From Fasciolopsis buskii (Eukaryota > Platyhelminthes > Trematoda > Plagiorchiida > Fasciolidae): a stretch of 64,000 nucleotides of DNA. Positions 10,081 to 23,462 of this stretch are shown here, one piece after another (position 1 is the stretch's first letter; each line of letters starts with the position of its first letter). The notes below the pieces were generated by a model. The model made no database searches. It was not told the DNA's origin and worked only from the letters and a program-made list of their open reading frames with translations. The position numbers were made by a program, and so were the translations under genes. The stretch is taken from positions 151,095 through 215,094 of the forward strand of contig LUCM01000091.1 in assembly GCA_008360955.1 (NCBI GenBank), given 5' to 3'.

Positions 10081-13000
10081 CCTCCTCGTGACGATAATGA
10101 TTTTTTGGTCGTCGTTTATTTTATGCATGACACATTCACCTTTCTTTGTTCTTGTCATGTGCTCTCTTGCTGAGATTATTTTAAGGACATTTGGTATGGC
10201 CATGGATGAGCCTTAAATAAGGTAATCTGTTTTTTAAGGTGCACTTACATTTTATGGCTCACGTTGGTCTACAGTGGACATTCGGTTTGTTCACCTCGTT
10301 TTTTGGTTGTCACGCTCGAGAAAATGTTCCTTGGGGTATGTTAAGAATGCAGCTCTCGTATCTGGTTTAACCACAAGTAGAGTTCTTTCTAATTCTTGCT
10401 TTTTATCAAGCGCTCATTTCACATAGACCATTATCACATTTTTTTGACCACCATGGGATGGGTGCTGACTGAGGTTTACTTTCAGAGGCATGATCCCTGT
10501 GCACATGATTTTAACTCACGAAAGTAATGACAGAATCTGCAAAGCAATCTTGTCTTCTACTGGGCTTCGTAGCAAATTGGACTGCGCGTTGTTTTGATGA
10601 TTCGAAGCGCCATCCAGAAATGTGTTAAAAGTTTTCTTGGTTGAATCAGTTGTGTACCACTGACCAATGACACTGTGACCACAACAACATCTGTTTTTTC
10701 TTTAAGCTCGAGATGCAACATTTGAATCACCGACACAAATGTAGCTTTCTTCCGGCTGCAGCTAGCACATGGTTCGTCTGCAGCAAGCACAAATATTTTT
10801 ATATAGACCTATTGCAAATAATTCTTTCCCTTTGGCTGCTCCTCAGACTTTGATTTTCGCAATCTGGCTACCATTCAGCAATGGGCGTTTAACACAAAAC
10901 GTACTTTGTTTTGGCCAATAGGAAAACTTGTAGCGTTCGGATATCGCGTGCGGACAAATGCGTCCTAAGGTTTTAAAGGTCGCCAAATGCACCTTTTCTG
11001 AGGAGCGAATACACAGGAGGGCACTCCCTAGCCATCCCTTACACGGGTTCCTGGATGCCTTGTGCAAAATGGCATCCTTAACACACGGTTCGGTGTTCAT
11101 GGTATGCATGTCATGATGACCTAGGGGAGAGACAGCATAAGCAGGGAGTGTGCGCTGTATGGCGCCATGAAGGTTGATTCCACCCAGTACGTCACATCAA
11201 CCCTAGACTAAATTCCAGAGTGTATTTGGCATCTGTGCTGCTACAGGACAAATAAACTTGCTTTTCAGGACTGGCTGTCAGGCCCAAAAACTCTGCAAAC
11301 GCAACTAGCGGCCAAATAGTAGCAGCACACAAGAAGGCGGAGGGTGATTTTGCCAAGTGCCATATGTGCTTACATCTTTTGGCATGATGTGCTGTATGGT
11401 GGTTGGACTTTATTCTCATGAACATATAAGGTAGCTCATCTGGTTGATAGGGACTCCCACCCAGTCGGCATTTGATTGGATCCTTGCCAACAAATCACCT
11501 GTCATCGAACAACTCGAGAAGTCACCAGCCTCGGGACCGGGAGATCACTGGGTCACGATATTTAATTTGGCACACATGACTGTACTGGCGCAAACAGAGC
11601 AAACCAAAAAGTGGAAAGTGAACAGAGAAAATGTTTAGGGTATGAGAGGTTTCGTAGTCAACGTTCCGCAGCACTTTTCTTTATAGGCTGTTCAGTCTTA
11701 CGAGCGGGCAGAGTAACTCTAACGGAAGCGATGCACCTGTTTGTGCCTCGTTTACCTATGGTAATCTTTAATAAAGGCCGAAAAAGCGCAGCCGCGCACA
11801 AAAATTGGGAATGCGGAGCTCAATGGGACCGCTATCAGATGTCACAGTCGGCAGGACCGTAATGAACAAATCTCCGTGAGGCAGTTGCGGAGCAATTAGC
11901 GTGGGAAGGACAATGCTGATTACCAGAAGCTCCTCCTAAAATTTCTTTAATCATGCCGTGTAAATTTTCGGAGACCGCTCGTCCAAATTTTCACTCCGAA
12001 CGCAGGGAGCCGAGCTCATGCGGCTGAGGATATGCAAAATAAACTTATGGAATCCCCCAGGATTCGACAAATCCTCCTCAATTATGCTTCAACAGTGCAC
12101 CGATCAACTGGTCTACCTGCCGTGTGAGCTGTTCAACCAATCGATGTTTGCAGGCAAAGCTCCCGAGGAATGAACTACCTGCATGACCCGCAGAACAGGT
12201 TTAAGGGACACAGGTCTCGCCAAACAAACCTCAATGGGGCTATGGACTGATAGAGTAAGGCGGTTTACAAAGAAGTTCAGACGAATGTGATCTCACTAGA
12301 CTTCCTGAAGACCTAAGACTTGGTTATCAATCCCCGATTTCTGAAAGGATTGCGGGAAGTAAGGCTGAGTCAAGCCCCAGTAATTTATATGCCACATTAT
12401 TTGTGGAATCGTGAATACCAAGTTGGGATGAGTGGGTCCTTTATCGATCCTTTATCAGCTGAGTAATCCAGTATCCCACATTTGGTCCATGACTCTTCAC
12501 CATTTACGGGAACAGTGATCCTCTGTAAGTGGAATCAAATTTCCTAATGCCCGAAGAAATCCTCAGCATCCACTATAATGTTCCGTCTACGCCGCAGGCA
12601 AAGGTACTGCAAGCAGATCCTGACAGACTTTGTTAGTAGCATGTCGTCACTAGTCTCCATTTTAGCGCAGGTAAGTGCTGGGTAATGCGAATGCCTGGAC
12701 ACCATATCGGTGGGTGCACCCGAGAGAGGAGCGGAGCAGGAAAGAGATCTGGTGTTGACTGTGGCGAACGCCTTGGTGCGGGCGGTCAACTGTAACGTGC
12801 TAGCCCAAAGGGCTATATTGAGAACAAACCATCTCAATCCCAACCTGGGAGGGTTTACTTCTGACTTGCTCCCAAAGCACTTCTGTACCTTAATCAATCC
12901 GCATTTGGGATAAACATCCGGAATTGTCCGGCGATTCCAAGTACGGAGAGAAATGTAATTTATATAGTCCACCGGAGGGCCACAAAGCTTGCACACACCC

Positions 13001-13500
13001 TTAGGAACTCAGCTCACCCCGAGGGATTCTTAGTTTGAATTTCCATAGCATCGGTAGCAAGTAGTCAGTAAGGTAAGATGGTCTCCTAAGGCATATCCTA
13101 CCAATTCAGCATAACAGACACTTCTCCAGACTAATTTCCATATCAACACTGTGTAGTCGCTGGGGGATAATCTTACTTCGTCAGGGTGAATCGACCGTGC
13201 AAATCATTAGCCGAGAGAGCGTTGCAGGCAGGAAGAATAAAACATTAAATAGATAACTAGATTGGCAAGCAGCTGCGCAGTATCCAGATGACCATTTGGT
13301 TGTGTGTGCCTGTGGGTCATACACGAATACGAAACACTCAACGGCAACCTTAACCTAGTATCGCTCGCTGAAGAGTTGCAGGTTGATAAAAGATATCCTA
13401 CATGCCCAACGGCCGGCAAATTACGTCGCACATCGCTGTCCCAAACCTCAGAACTGGGAGACTACAGGGTGTCTCCCAAACTCAGTGTTCCCAAAATCAT
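10081..13500 (+). other. Strongly decayed DNA, weak integrase-like patch near 12080
   Basis: At about 12070-12115 the + strand reads RQILLNYASTVHRSTGLP, similar to the LLAYR.TVH.STG.TP motif near the end of gypsy integrases. This hints at a second gypsy copy on + reaching to about 12500. Nothing else is clear. The first 400 bases (10081-10460) are T-rich with no motif. The 150-codon open frame at 12996-12544 on - has no recognised domain and lies antisense to the putative pol. Confidence 0.3.
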
Positions 13501-14900
13501 CTACGGGTTCTACAGTTGAGCCCTCAGGCAAGAAACCAGTGGATGCAAAGCAGTGTTGCTAGTTAACAATATACCATAAATTTCGCCTTTATCATTCTGT
13601 ATCACGTTTAATTATAGCTGTTTACCAGTCCCTTTGTACATCCCTCCCCTGTCCAGAATAAACCGCCGGAACCTTGTGAAAGGCCAACGTCGCCGACTTT
13701 AACATTTACGACCACATAACCCACCGCCACCCGTATGTCCTTCATATCATTTTCCTTACCATTCGCGCTTATAGAATCCAAATGAATTTTCTTCCGTATA
13801 TTGTCAGAGTGAGCATTTATCTTATGTTAGTCCATCTTACTCCAAGTCCCCAACATGACCTGCCGGTTCCAGCTCTTTTTTCTCCGCCATAAGCACTTGA
13901 TCAGTAATAGTTCTCGCTTTCTTTAGTCACAAGGTGATGTTTCCCTTTCACACAAAGTTGTCCTTCCTCATTGTTCTTGACAGTTTGAATTATCTAATAA
14001 AGCCCCCGTTCATTGTGCACGCTATTTGATTACAACCATCACTCAGTTCGATTGTTAAATTTTCTGTAGGATGTCCACCTAGATCTCAGCCGCAAATAAG
14101 TCCAGCTGTGGTCCGTTTCTCGGCCAAAGTTAGCACTTTGCATCGAGTTTCGTATTCTCTGATCCATGTCACTACGCTTTGATGCATGTAAACAAACTGT
14201 GCCCTTGTCTGTGCTGTCGTTTAATGTGATGCATTTATCTTTGATGCCTTTTGAATAGCTAATAACTTTGTCTCATACGTAAGCGGTGTGCAGTCATGCT
14301 TTCGTCCCGTGCTCAGTCGGTTAATTCCAGTGTTATCCTACCGGCGTTTGGTTATGCTGTTCATGAGTGCTTGTCGTTACCTTTTGATCGTGTCTCTGCG
14401 CATGCCTCAAGAGAATCGAGAATAACATTTATCATTACTATTAAGAGTGATTACCTTGTTTTGTGACAGGGATGAGGCGTCCGCTTGCACAACTTCCCTA
14501 CCTACCGTGAAGACCTTTTTCTCACCAACGACTGATGGTCGCCGGCAGTAAACGGCTTTGGGGTAGAATGACAGTAGCACCATGCTCGCCTGGAAAGACC
14601 TCCTCGGAAGACAAGGCCACCAAACCCATGGCCCCCCAACAGCTGCCGATCAATCCAATTGAATTATTGTCCTCTGGCAGCCATGGCATCTCTTCCACAG
14701 GGTTACCCACGCGGAATACATGAAATGCAAAATAGGAAAATAAAGAAAGGATAAAGTGATGGAAGGAAGAAAAACCTGAGTAAACCACTGCTGAAATAAA
14801 CTCTCAGTTTGCTTCAGAGTTACATCTCACCGGACGGTCCAGGGAATAATTAATGGAAGGGGGCCGGTCGCTGAAAAGAAAAGCTCGCAAAAAGAACGGA
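13501..14900. other. No gene recognised
   Basis: Pyrimidine-rich on + up to about 14510. At 14522-14788 both strands are open (88 codons on -, 62 on +), with neither product recognised. A short conserved repeat with frames open by chance is the likeliest reading. Confidence 0.3.
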
Positions 14901-15199
14901 TTAAAAATATCACATTAGAATTAAAGTAGCGGGTGTAACTGTTGATGAGAGCCCTTGAAGACGAAGGACGGAGATAGGCAATGGCCTTTGAAAATGCCTC
15001 TCACTAAACGGAGGAAAGATAGAAGACATTCAGTGAAGCTTTATTAAACTAAAGAGCAAGGAGAGAAAAACCAAAAAGAAGTGCAAACTACAGTTAGTAA
15101 AGAGGAAGACAAAAAGAAAAAGGACGACAAAAACTACCGAGGACTGTGACCAACGTAGGCATGAACAGATCAACACTGATCAAATCAACATGCGACATT

Positions 15200-16690
15200 T
15201 ATAGAGGCAAGAACAAGAAATGTGTTCGCAGGCTTTCAACTCTTACTGCAGCACCACCTCGGGCGCCGGCTTAACCTCACCCCATTTGACCTTCCACCCT
15301 ACTTCACTGCTTTTTGCTTTGCCATATACGACAGCCGACACGAGCGCAGTCTTAAAAGACATCCACTTCCAAAAACATTACTGCATCACGGGAATGATCA
15401 TCCTCGCTCTTGCATTTTCAAAGAGCTCTGGCTTTAGCCCTTCCATTTAATCATTCCTCTCAGTCGTGCGCTGACGGTGGCACCTACTCTTCCAAGCGAA
15501 AAAGTAGTACGATGCAGTCTACAAAAGGGCTAACAGACATATCCCGTAACTACAGATCAATCAATTTTAACGGCAAGCTCATCAAAATATTTGACCAAAT
15601 ACTCAAGCAACCCACCCTTTTGCGACTGCAAAGAAATGAGGCTTGGTTTCTTCCCAGATAGGTTTTTAATCTTTAACACTTTGACCCTCACGGATAGCCC
15701 CACCAATGCCTAAGACATCAAATGGATTCTAAGCGCCATATTTATAGATTCTGCCATCGCCTTTGACAGAGTTGTCCAAGCTCTACTACAGTGTAAACTA
15801 GCTGTATATGGTATCGCAGGCCATCTACTAGGTTTACTGGGTAGCTTTCTTACTGATTACTTTGTCGTCATATGGATAGGGCCGTCATTAAGCCTTCTCT
15901 AATCACCTGTTGCCTCTCACAATTTCCATAAATCGGACCCACACTGCATCTAGCCTACATCATCAACCTCCGTCTCTCCTTATCGTAAGGCTACTTGATG
16001 TATACAGATGTGAATGTATTGCTACAAATAGATGTTTTCCCAAACAGGCTTTTAATAAGTCCATGCACTGGCCTATTAACCGAAAACTTCCTAAATACGA
16101 TGACGAAGGTGCCGGTGCCACCGGGTAAGATGAAAACCGCTCATTCTTTATCACCATAAGCGTTACTCAACCCAGAGTAGACCTCCGCAAAGTGTTAGGA
16201 ATCAGCCAGGACAGATGCCCATCACTTCTCTATCAGCAGCAAATCTCAGTTGAAACAAACATGATTCGTCGGTCGCAAAAAAGGTCTCAAAGGAAGACCT
16301 CTTGGCATATATCTCACGCATGCGGGTACGCTGCCGGGCACGGTGGCCCAAGGACGCAATGAAGAATATCATGGACCGGCAATTCTTAGACCGGGTAAAG
16401 AGAGCTGCCAGAAAAACATCACGATGTCTATTCCATCCTCATGCTCATCTCAACTAAGTAAGCCTGAATAAATCCTCTGCGCATCAAGGGTGATATTTTC
16501 GACTATTCAACGCGTGTGCATCAGGTTATTTGAGAAAATGTTTTGCCATCGCCCCGCACTGCCATTGCAGGCAAACACTTCAGTCGGGAAGTAATTTTTC
16601 TCTGGAACGCCATTTCCGAAATAGATAGCGATTAACAGAGCAAGGGTAACTTACGAAGCCATCTTGCTACTCGCTTAGACCTCATTCTTC
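15200..16690 (+). pseudogene. CR1/jockey-like LINE reverse transcriptase, broken (copy A)
   Basis: The + strand shows the RT series of a non-LTR element: TADTSAVLKDIH, LALALPFN, then ISRNYRSINF..KLIKIFDQILKQ (the S.YRPI.L......E..L block, about 15540-15615), then IDSAIAFDRVVQALL (15745, the F.DF.KAFD block with a damaged first Asp) and YGIAGHLLGLLGSFLTDY. The expected YADD box downstream is not intact. A tail with FLWNAIS at about 16600 resembles the WN.LP region near the LINE end. Such RTs prime on nicked target DNA. Stops and shifts are frequent. Confidence 0.78.
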
Positions 16691-17979
16691 CGTCGTTTAC
16701 TACAGCCGATATCTTTTATATTCCGCAGGGTCCAGAAGCGCGAGGAGGAGAGTTCTGCAGCAAAGCCGACTCCATGAGTGATCCGCCATTCTGAGCGGCA
16801 GCAGCCACGAAAATGTAATTGGAATTACTATACGATTGAAAACAAAAGAAACTGCGGAAACAAGCGAAATAACCTAGGCATTTGGTTAGACAAAACTTCT
16901 AGAAACTAACGGAAGCCACAAAATGACCTGTAGGTTACTAGATCAACCGACATTTTTTCACCTGCTGCTTTTTGACGAAAGTTTCCCTAAATTTTTCCAA
17001 GCGGTTCATCAACACAATTTTTATTTTCAATATTCAATTATTTATGGAGTGTAACTTACCGCTTCACCAAATTTTGCTTTCAGTTTGTCAGTGATTTATG
17101 TCCGGTTTAAGAGTGCCACGAGTATTTCATCTTACCGTTAAACTGTGCTGCATCCGTTTTAGATAAATGTATTTGTACCGAACTCAGTACATGCTTCTTG
17201 TGTGTTGCCTATGTCCGTCTGAACTCTACGGAAAGGGCGTCACCAGCGGCATTGTTTGCGACGTGTACTAGCGATAGACAAACGTAAAGTGCTCCGGTAT
17301 AACAACGGAGCATTCAGGTGTTTATCGATAAAATGGATGGATGAAGCGGATCTGTCCAAGATGCAAGACCGCAGCAGGCAGGCACACGTCATGGCCAACT
17401 TCGGCGATACCCCGACTTAACTTAGATCGTCCAGCAGGAAAAAACGCCATGGATCTGAATAAAGGAGAGTGGAAGCTTACCTACTCGAAGATGATCCAAA
17501 TTCCGGAAAGAAAAAGCGACAAGTCCACAAAAAATGATGAGTCAACATTAAAATAACGTGAATGTTTGAAGGAACGAAGGTCGACGACGAAGCGATGGAA
17601 ATCATAAAAACGACAAACATTAAAGTCAGTGGTAGAATTGGAGTTCGGATCCTGGAAGGAAAAGCGAAAAATCCAGAAAGTCAGTCATTTGAATTGAGAA
17701 GAGCTCACAGGCTAGCTAAGGCCAGACACTGAAACCTGTTAATTAGAAAACCTGCGAAACCTCACATGAATAAACCTAATTCATATAGCAGTATGCCATC
17801 AATAACCTTCAAAGTTGCCCGTATCGAATTCTTCATCGTCCCATCCCATACTCAATCAAAAATGGCCTCCAACTATTCGCCGTCTCTGCACAAATTACCA
17901 ACCCCTGAAAATTCTAAATTTTCCTTACGATACTACCTCCAAGCCCAGCACGTCAACTGTAAATCCACCGCCTAATCCT

Positions 17980-18390
17980 TGCTGTACTTCGGTTCACTAG
18001 GCCCCACCCCGACTGTTGGCTTCCTTACTAAACCATTTAGCATTGACTGCACATCCAAAGTGTCTCCGATTCTGCTTATTGCGCGATCTCTCCTAAGTAT
18101 AATTAGCACCCGGAGACGTTTTGTACAAAATCACCCTTATGACACCATTCTAGTCACTGAAACGTAGTTGACGGGACATACATCCTTAAACCAAATATTT
18201 CTGAGTGGTTACAAATCCTTCCAAACTCACCGAACTAACCAGCGTTCAGGCCGTTTCCTGGCTTACGGTAAGCGTGAATTCCCCGTTTCACTCCTCAGAC
18301 ACCCAGTGTTAAACTTTTCGCCGGACACTTTGTGGCTCTCTGGTGTATGTTGGATTTATTTACCGACCGCCGCCATCAAACAACTTTGAG
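17980..18390 (+). pseudogene. LINE AP-endonuclease domain (copy B)
   Basis: Reads ARSLLSIISTRRRFV, then YDTILVTET (the I..TET(W)L motif; Trp is replaced by a stop), then LTGHTSLNQIFLSGYKSFQTHR and RSGRFLAYGKREFPVSLLRH, then SPDTLWLS. These match the N-terminal half of the APE-like endonuclease of jockey/CR1 LINEs: catalytic Glu in TET, the GY..FR.DR segment and the RGGG.L.Y segment. It nicks genomic DNA to start target-primed reverse transcription. The C-terminal SDH region is not seen intact. Confidence 0.8.
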
Positions 18391-19229
18391 CTACCTCAAC
18401 CCATCAAGACGTTTTAGTACATTGCATCTATCCATGGGGAGGCGAAATTTATATTAGAAGACTTTATTGCACCTAAGATCTGCTGGTCCACCGAGACTGT
18501 CCCTTCGAAGTTCTTTAACTTTTTTCGTGAAACCCACGTAGGGGAATGGACGCGGCATGTCGGAAACCTCCCACCAGAGGAAATACTATCCTTGAACCCG
18601 TATGAATCCACGATCTCCCTAATATTGACGCCTCCGTGATAGGTAACTTTCCGGGTGGCGACCACAAGATGGTCCCCTGCTTTCTTCATATCCGCCCCAG
18701 ACCCCCAACGTCTGCAGCCACTACCCAGTCCGGGAGTGTCTCTTAAAGATTAGCAAACTTGGCTGGTATGACTGCCGCTCTACGGGGCCTTGAATTGTCT
18801 AACTGTTTCCTTTCATCTGGCTCCCAAGAAGCTGCCGACATCTTATAAGCAAACACAACCGATTATTCGCAACCACACTCCTCACACAGCTCAACCGTGG
18901 CCATTGCAAATAAGCAAATTCTGCGGATATATGAAAAAAGTTTCCTCAATTGCGGAATACCTACACGCAAACCTTATACATCTCCATATTACTGAGGATA
19001 AATCGACTTCATAAGGACCTGCTTGCTGCATCCGAGGGCCAACTTGGTAAGCAGGGGAAAACTAATCATTGGCAATCGAATCCCGGTCCGCATGTTACCA
19101 AACTTCCGCGGTCCCTCGTTGTTCGCAGTAAATATTGCACCTCTATGTACCTCACACACAAAAGCCAGCAGCTGGAGGGTCCGAAGGAAATTGCCGAGGC
19201 TTTTTAACTCATAAGTCTCCTTCGCCACC

Positions 19230-20635
19230 GTGACCGACATCGCCACCAACTTACCAACCTTCCCTGGGCTGGCAGACCAAACACTTCCGTCCATCGTATT
19301 TAATAAAGAGTAAATAGAGAGCATTTGCTGTCATCAAATCATGTTACCGACCTGGATCAGACACTGTCCCCCTGCCCTATTCTGCTCCGGCAAACCCAAT
19401 GTTGCACTGCTTTTATTAGACCTGTTTACTACTTCTATGTCAACTGGGGTGTTTCCCATTCAGTGCAAATTCTCCGCAATTGTTTCTGTCCACAAAAATG
19501 GACCACTGTTCAACCCATAAAGCCACTGTCCAATAAGCCAAACACCCATTCTGGACAGACTCATGGAGTGAATTGTCAAGGACGACCCAATAGAGGATCT
19601 CGCGAAAAGCTACTTCTGTGGTGAATTCCAACGTGGTTTTCTTAAGCGCACATCGTGTGCCTCATGCTACTTGCTTTTTGATCTGGTCACTCTAAAGAAG
19701 TCAGTATCAACGGAACCCCATACTAACCCCAGCCAATCAATAGTGGTGCAATACAAGGTAGTGTCCTTGGCCCTTTACAATTTCTGGTCTCCGTGAACGA
19801 CATCTTTCGAGCAATATGTCACTGCACACTTTTCCTATTCGCTGACAAAACCAATGTAGTCTATTTCTTCCAGCTATCTTCTTTACTCCAAACCATGGAA
19901 AGCATCACGGAGAATTCAAACTCACTAGACGAGTGGTGTGAGTAATGGGCGATGCAACTAAAAGCGCTGTTTTTGCTTAAAAATATCACGATCCCCCGGG
20001 ATAGGCTCTTTGTAACGGGCCTCCCAATACTACCCACTCAGTGTGTAAAAGTTCTAGGCTTACAATACTTTCCGTTCAACTTGTACGGGCAAGCTACTTG
20101 CTAAATCGCAAGCACATACAGGACTAATGGCCTCATTGTTAAACCCCTCCGCACTCTTAGATGTAGGCTGATGCTATACAAATAACAATGTAGACCGCAA
20201 CTGGAGTACCGCCCGATGATTTTCTCGAACATGCTCAGAGTTGATCGAGTTGCAAAAAAAAGTACGACGGGCTTTCACAACGAAATCCTTTGCCTTGGTT
20301 ACAGAGAACGATGTGACCTACTACAGCTTGACCCCCTTTGGTTACGTCGTGTCAAACTTAGCCTAATATTCCTTTTCAAGCTATTAAGGTTGCAAGCACA
20401 CACGGCTGAAAACTCCATTCGATTCGCTAATGAGTGGTCTTGTCCTCTCAGGAATCGACCGTTTTCCCTTCGAACACCACATTTCAATGTGTCTTTTTGG
20501 CCAAAGTTCTGGACAATTTTTTGCTCTACGTAGTAGGATGGATTACCGGACCATGTCCTGTTGTTTAAGAGTCAAACACAGTTTACGACTTTGTTGTCCA
20601 AATTTCTCACCGTATCTTCATTTGTTAGCTTAACT
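19230..20635 (+). pseudogene. LINE reverse transcriptase and C-terminal tail (copy B)
   Basis: Pieces on +: ALPSIVFNK, TGVFPIQCKFSAIVSVHKNGP (19450-19510), CPISQTPILDRLME, RGFLKRTSCASC (19630), a VLGPL-like segment near 19765, DEWCEQWAMQLK-like at 19930, then MIFSNMLRVDRV (20216) and YRERCDLLQLDPLWLRRVKLS (20300), ending with a WN.LPDHV-like piece at 20535-20620. The order and motifs are those of the RT and thumb/tail of jockey/CR1 LINEs. Many stops interrupt it. Confidence 0.8.
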
Positions 20636-20829
20636 AGGGCCTATATCAGTCTAGACCAAGCTTTCGAAGGCCACCTAGACGTTTAGCTCAACTCCTATTA
20701 GGTGCCCAAAAGCTGTGCCACCTTATACCGGTTTCCTTCTCAACACCATTGACATCAGCAACTTAGCCGTCCTGCAGGCCAACGTCGGATAAAATCTACA
20801 TTCAAATTACTCAGAGACGCTTCACCGAG

Positions 20830-21240
20830 CTAGTGATATATTGGTCGATGAATCTGAATTACAAGGAACGCTGTCTAGCCCTCAAACTTGAGCCACTTTA
20901 GCTACGGCGACTGAAAATTAACCTGACATTTCTGCATAACCTGGTAAAGAGGCGCTCTTTCTTCACCGACCCACCTATATTCTCCTCTGCCACCCCTTAC
21001 CCTCTCCGCCATAGGTCCCTACCCACCCATAGAGAAATCACGAAATCTTTAACTTCGCATTTCTTTCTTGCCGTTTATGCCAAGCTTTGGAACGAACTTC
21101 CCATCAGCATCTGGTGCATACGCAACGAATCCGGTGTTAAGGCTGCCTTAAATGCCTACCTAACTGTCGCCCAAATCCTTAAACTGACCAACACCCATAT
21201 ATCGGAAAAGCGTATCTTTGAGTCAGTCATCGATTTCTAA
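20830..21240 (+). pseudogene. Tail of a second LINE family (copy C)
   Basis: Reads YKERCLALKLEPL, RRLKINLTFLHNLVKRRSFF, PYPLRHRSLPTHRE and FFLAVYAKLWNELPIS, ending in a frame that stops at 21240. It is homologous to the tail of copy B but clearly diverged from it, so it is a 5'-truncated copy of a different LINE subfamily. The frame is open for nearly 120 codons at the end, so this may be among the younger LINE pieces in the window. An AT-rich 3' region with CATTAAATAAATCAA lies at 21597. Confidence 0.75.
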
Positions 21241-23340
21241 ATACACATCCCATCCCCCCTTCCAATTGGCCCCTGATTTCCATAACAATCCCATCTGATG
21301 GCACAAGAGAACCTAATATGTCAGTGTGATATGGACAACACCGAATATTAACCCTCACTGAATAGCGTTAAACATTTTAAGGGGGGATCCACCAGTGGCA
21401 CACCGCTGTGCCCCAAAATGACAGACATGCAATGCGATGGATATGTCTCCCCGCTTTCCCATTCACCTCCATACTTCTCGGCCCTTTTTTCACCTATTTA
21501 CATTTTCTCTGCTACTCACCTTAACCCCTCAGCTGAAACACTCTCCAGCCTGCCGTTTCCTCTGTTTTTCACTGTTTAGGAATATATCATTATTGTCATT
21601 AAATAAATCAACAGAAATAGACTAAGCTATGCCGTTATCCGACGATGTCATAGAAGTATACTTCTATCCTCAACACAGCAGTCTCCATAATTCTCCATTT
21701 ACAGTTCCCTTCTCTGTGATTGGCCAGCAGCTCACAGCATGCTGACCATGACAACTGTCGAAAAATCTACAGTAGTAATCCAAAGTAGTTATCAACTTCT
21801 TCCAGCTGAATTACTCCACGTCATAATGGAGACGTGATCTCAGTACTGCCCTGGTCACCTTACCAAATAAGTTCTTTATTACTAACCACCCTTAGGTGGG
21901 ATGATGTCTCTCTTTCTCCACCGTTCAGTACTCGCCATAACCTCAAGCTGACGCCCACTCCAGACTGCTTCTCTCCCTTATGTTTCGGATCCTGCACCCA
22001 GGCCACACATGCTGTTATCAGTTCCGTCTACAACGATCTAGAGAGATCTGGCGCTCGATTACTAGTCCGTTCAACCCGAATCGCGTCGCTGATCCCCTTA
22101 GATACTCCAACTGAGGTGGATCTTCATGAATGGTCGAAAACATAGTTGCTATTGCTGCTCGAATGCCTTATGCGCCTCTTCAAAGTCCCCACAAGTAAGA
22201 TCAAATTTGCGAAAACACAAATGACGTTCTAGATGATAGCCTTGGCCGATGTATTCAAGAGCTTCTTACTTCTTACACAAATTTTCCTTCTCCATTGCAC
22301 TTAAGGCCAACTCACCTTAACTCTCTATCCTCTATCGTCACTCCATCCTCTTACTTTGCTTTTCTTTATTTTTGGCCCAAATTTTCATTCACGCGATCAA
22401 CCTTAGGTGGGATGATGCCTCTATTTCTCTACGGTTTAGTAATCCACTTAACCCTAGGCTGGCATTCTCCTCCGTATATACGGCCAATACCTCTCGGAGA
22501 CTCGGATGTACGAAGTTCGCATGGGATTTCGGCAATTACTACAGTATATTCTCCAGAACGTGCCTGTCAGCCAAAAACACAAAATAATATTAAGGTCCGT
22601 GATACCAGAAGGATGCAGGATTTCTAGTGGGCAAGCATAACCGCATAACCCCTGCCTTCATATCGGCCATCTCACCCCTTTTTCTTTTCCCCATAGATTT
22701 CTCTGCTGTTTATTAACTATGGCAACATAAATGACCCTATCTTTATACCGGGTATTACCAGAACTAGTTTTCTCTTCGCAGACATTTCAACAGGGAACAC
22801 ATTCGAGGCTTCCTTTACTTTTCCTGCCTACTAATTTTGATCTCCAGAAACTGCTAACTCGAATCAGGTAGAATTCTTTCCTTTAAGCGTCCAGCCTAGT
22901 TGCATGTATATAAAAAAACTGCTCACGTAACAAGGACGATCTGCTTAGCTTACGCGGCACTCCAGTACATATTAGCAAGTTTCAAGCAGTGCTCGTTAAG
23001 GAAAGCAGGACACGGCGTTGACGATGACGGAGCCATACGTGCAGGTCTGCGTTTTACGGCAAAAGTCACCATCCTCCGTGTCCTTGATTATCTCCACTTT
23101 GGTTTTCTTTGGTCAGTACATGCGAAAACCGAAATGACTGCGACAGGTTTGCTGCAGTATCGCCGAACTTGGGGCAAACAGACCACCCCCAGCAGTTGCG
23201 AAAAAAATGACGCCGAAAATTAAGGTCAGGCGGAGGAACTATGGAAAGTACCTCTATGAGCTCAAACATTCCTCCGTTAAAAAGGCAGTCTGTGCTGGTT
23301 CAAGTTGAGCCCAGAAACGAAAGCATATTCGGGCTGCGAA
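21241..23340. other. No gene recognised; one degenerate repeat pair
   Basis: Pyrimidine-rich on +. The block CTTAGGTGGGATGATG with about 45 following bases occurs at about 21894 and again at about 22405, imperfectly conserved, about 510 bp apart. The same phrase RWDD..S is encoded in both. It may be a duplicated piece of an unknown repeat. Nothing else was recognised. Confidence 0.4.
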
Positions 23341-23342
23341 GA

Positions 23343-23462
23343 AATGGGCCACCGGTGCGGGTGCGGCAAGGGCGGGCCTTTTTAGGCGCGCGCGGTGGTG
23401 CCGGGAAGGGCTGCCTGGCAACGGGCCCCCCCGGCGGGCGGCGGGGGGCCAGCCTTCTCCAT
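23343..23462. other. GC-rich patch
   Basis: About 120 bp almost entirely of G and C, with runs such as GGCGGGCGGCGGGGGG, against a background near 45 percent by eye. It is open on both strands only because stop codons are AT-rich. Confidence 0.7.

Larger units (their letters stand above)
17340..20640 (+). mobile_element. CR1/jockey-like LINE with endonuclease and RT (copy B), broken
   Basis: The longest LINE in the window. 17340-17760: Lys-rich short frames, possibly ORF1 remains (uncertain). 17980-18390: endonuclease domain of the APE type. 19260-20635: RT and C-terminal tail. The order is that of a CR1/jockey-like ORF2. No poly(A) or microsatellite tail is obvious at 20640, where another LINE tail follows. 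Confidence 0.75.

Noticed and set aside
14522..14788. Overlapping 88-codon and 62-codon frames as a gene
   Set aside because: Both strands are open over the same segment and neither product is recognised.
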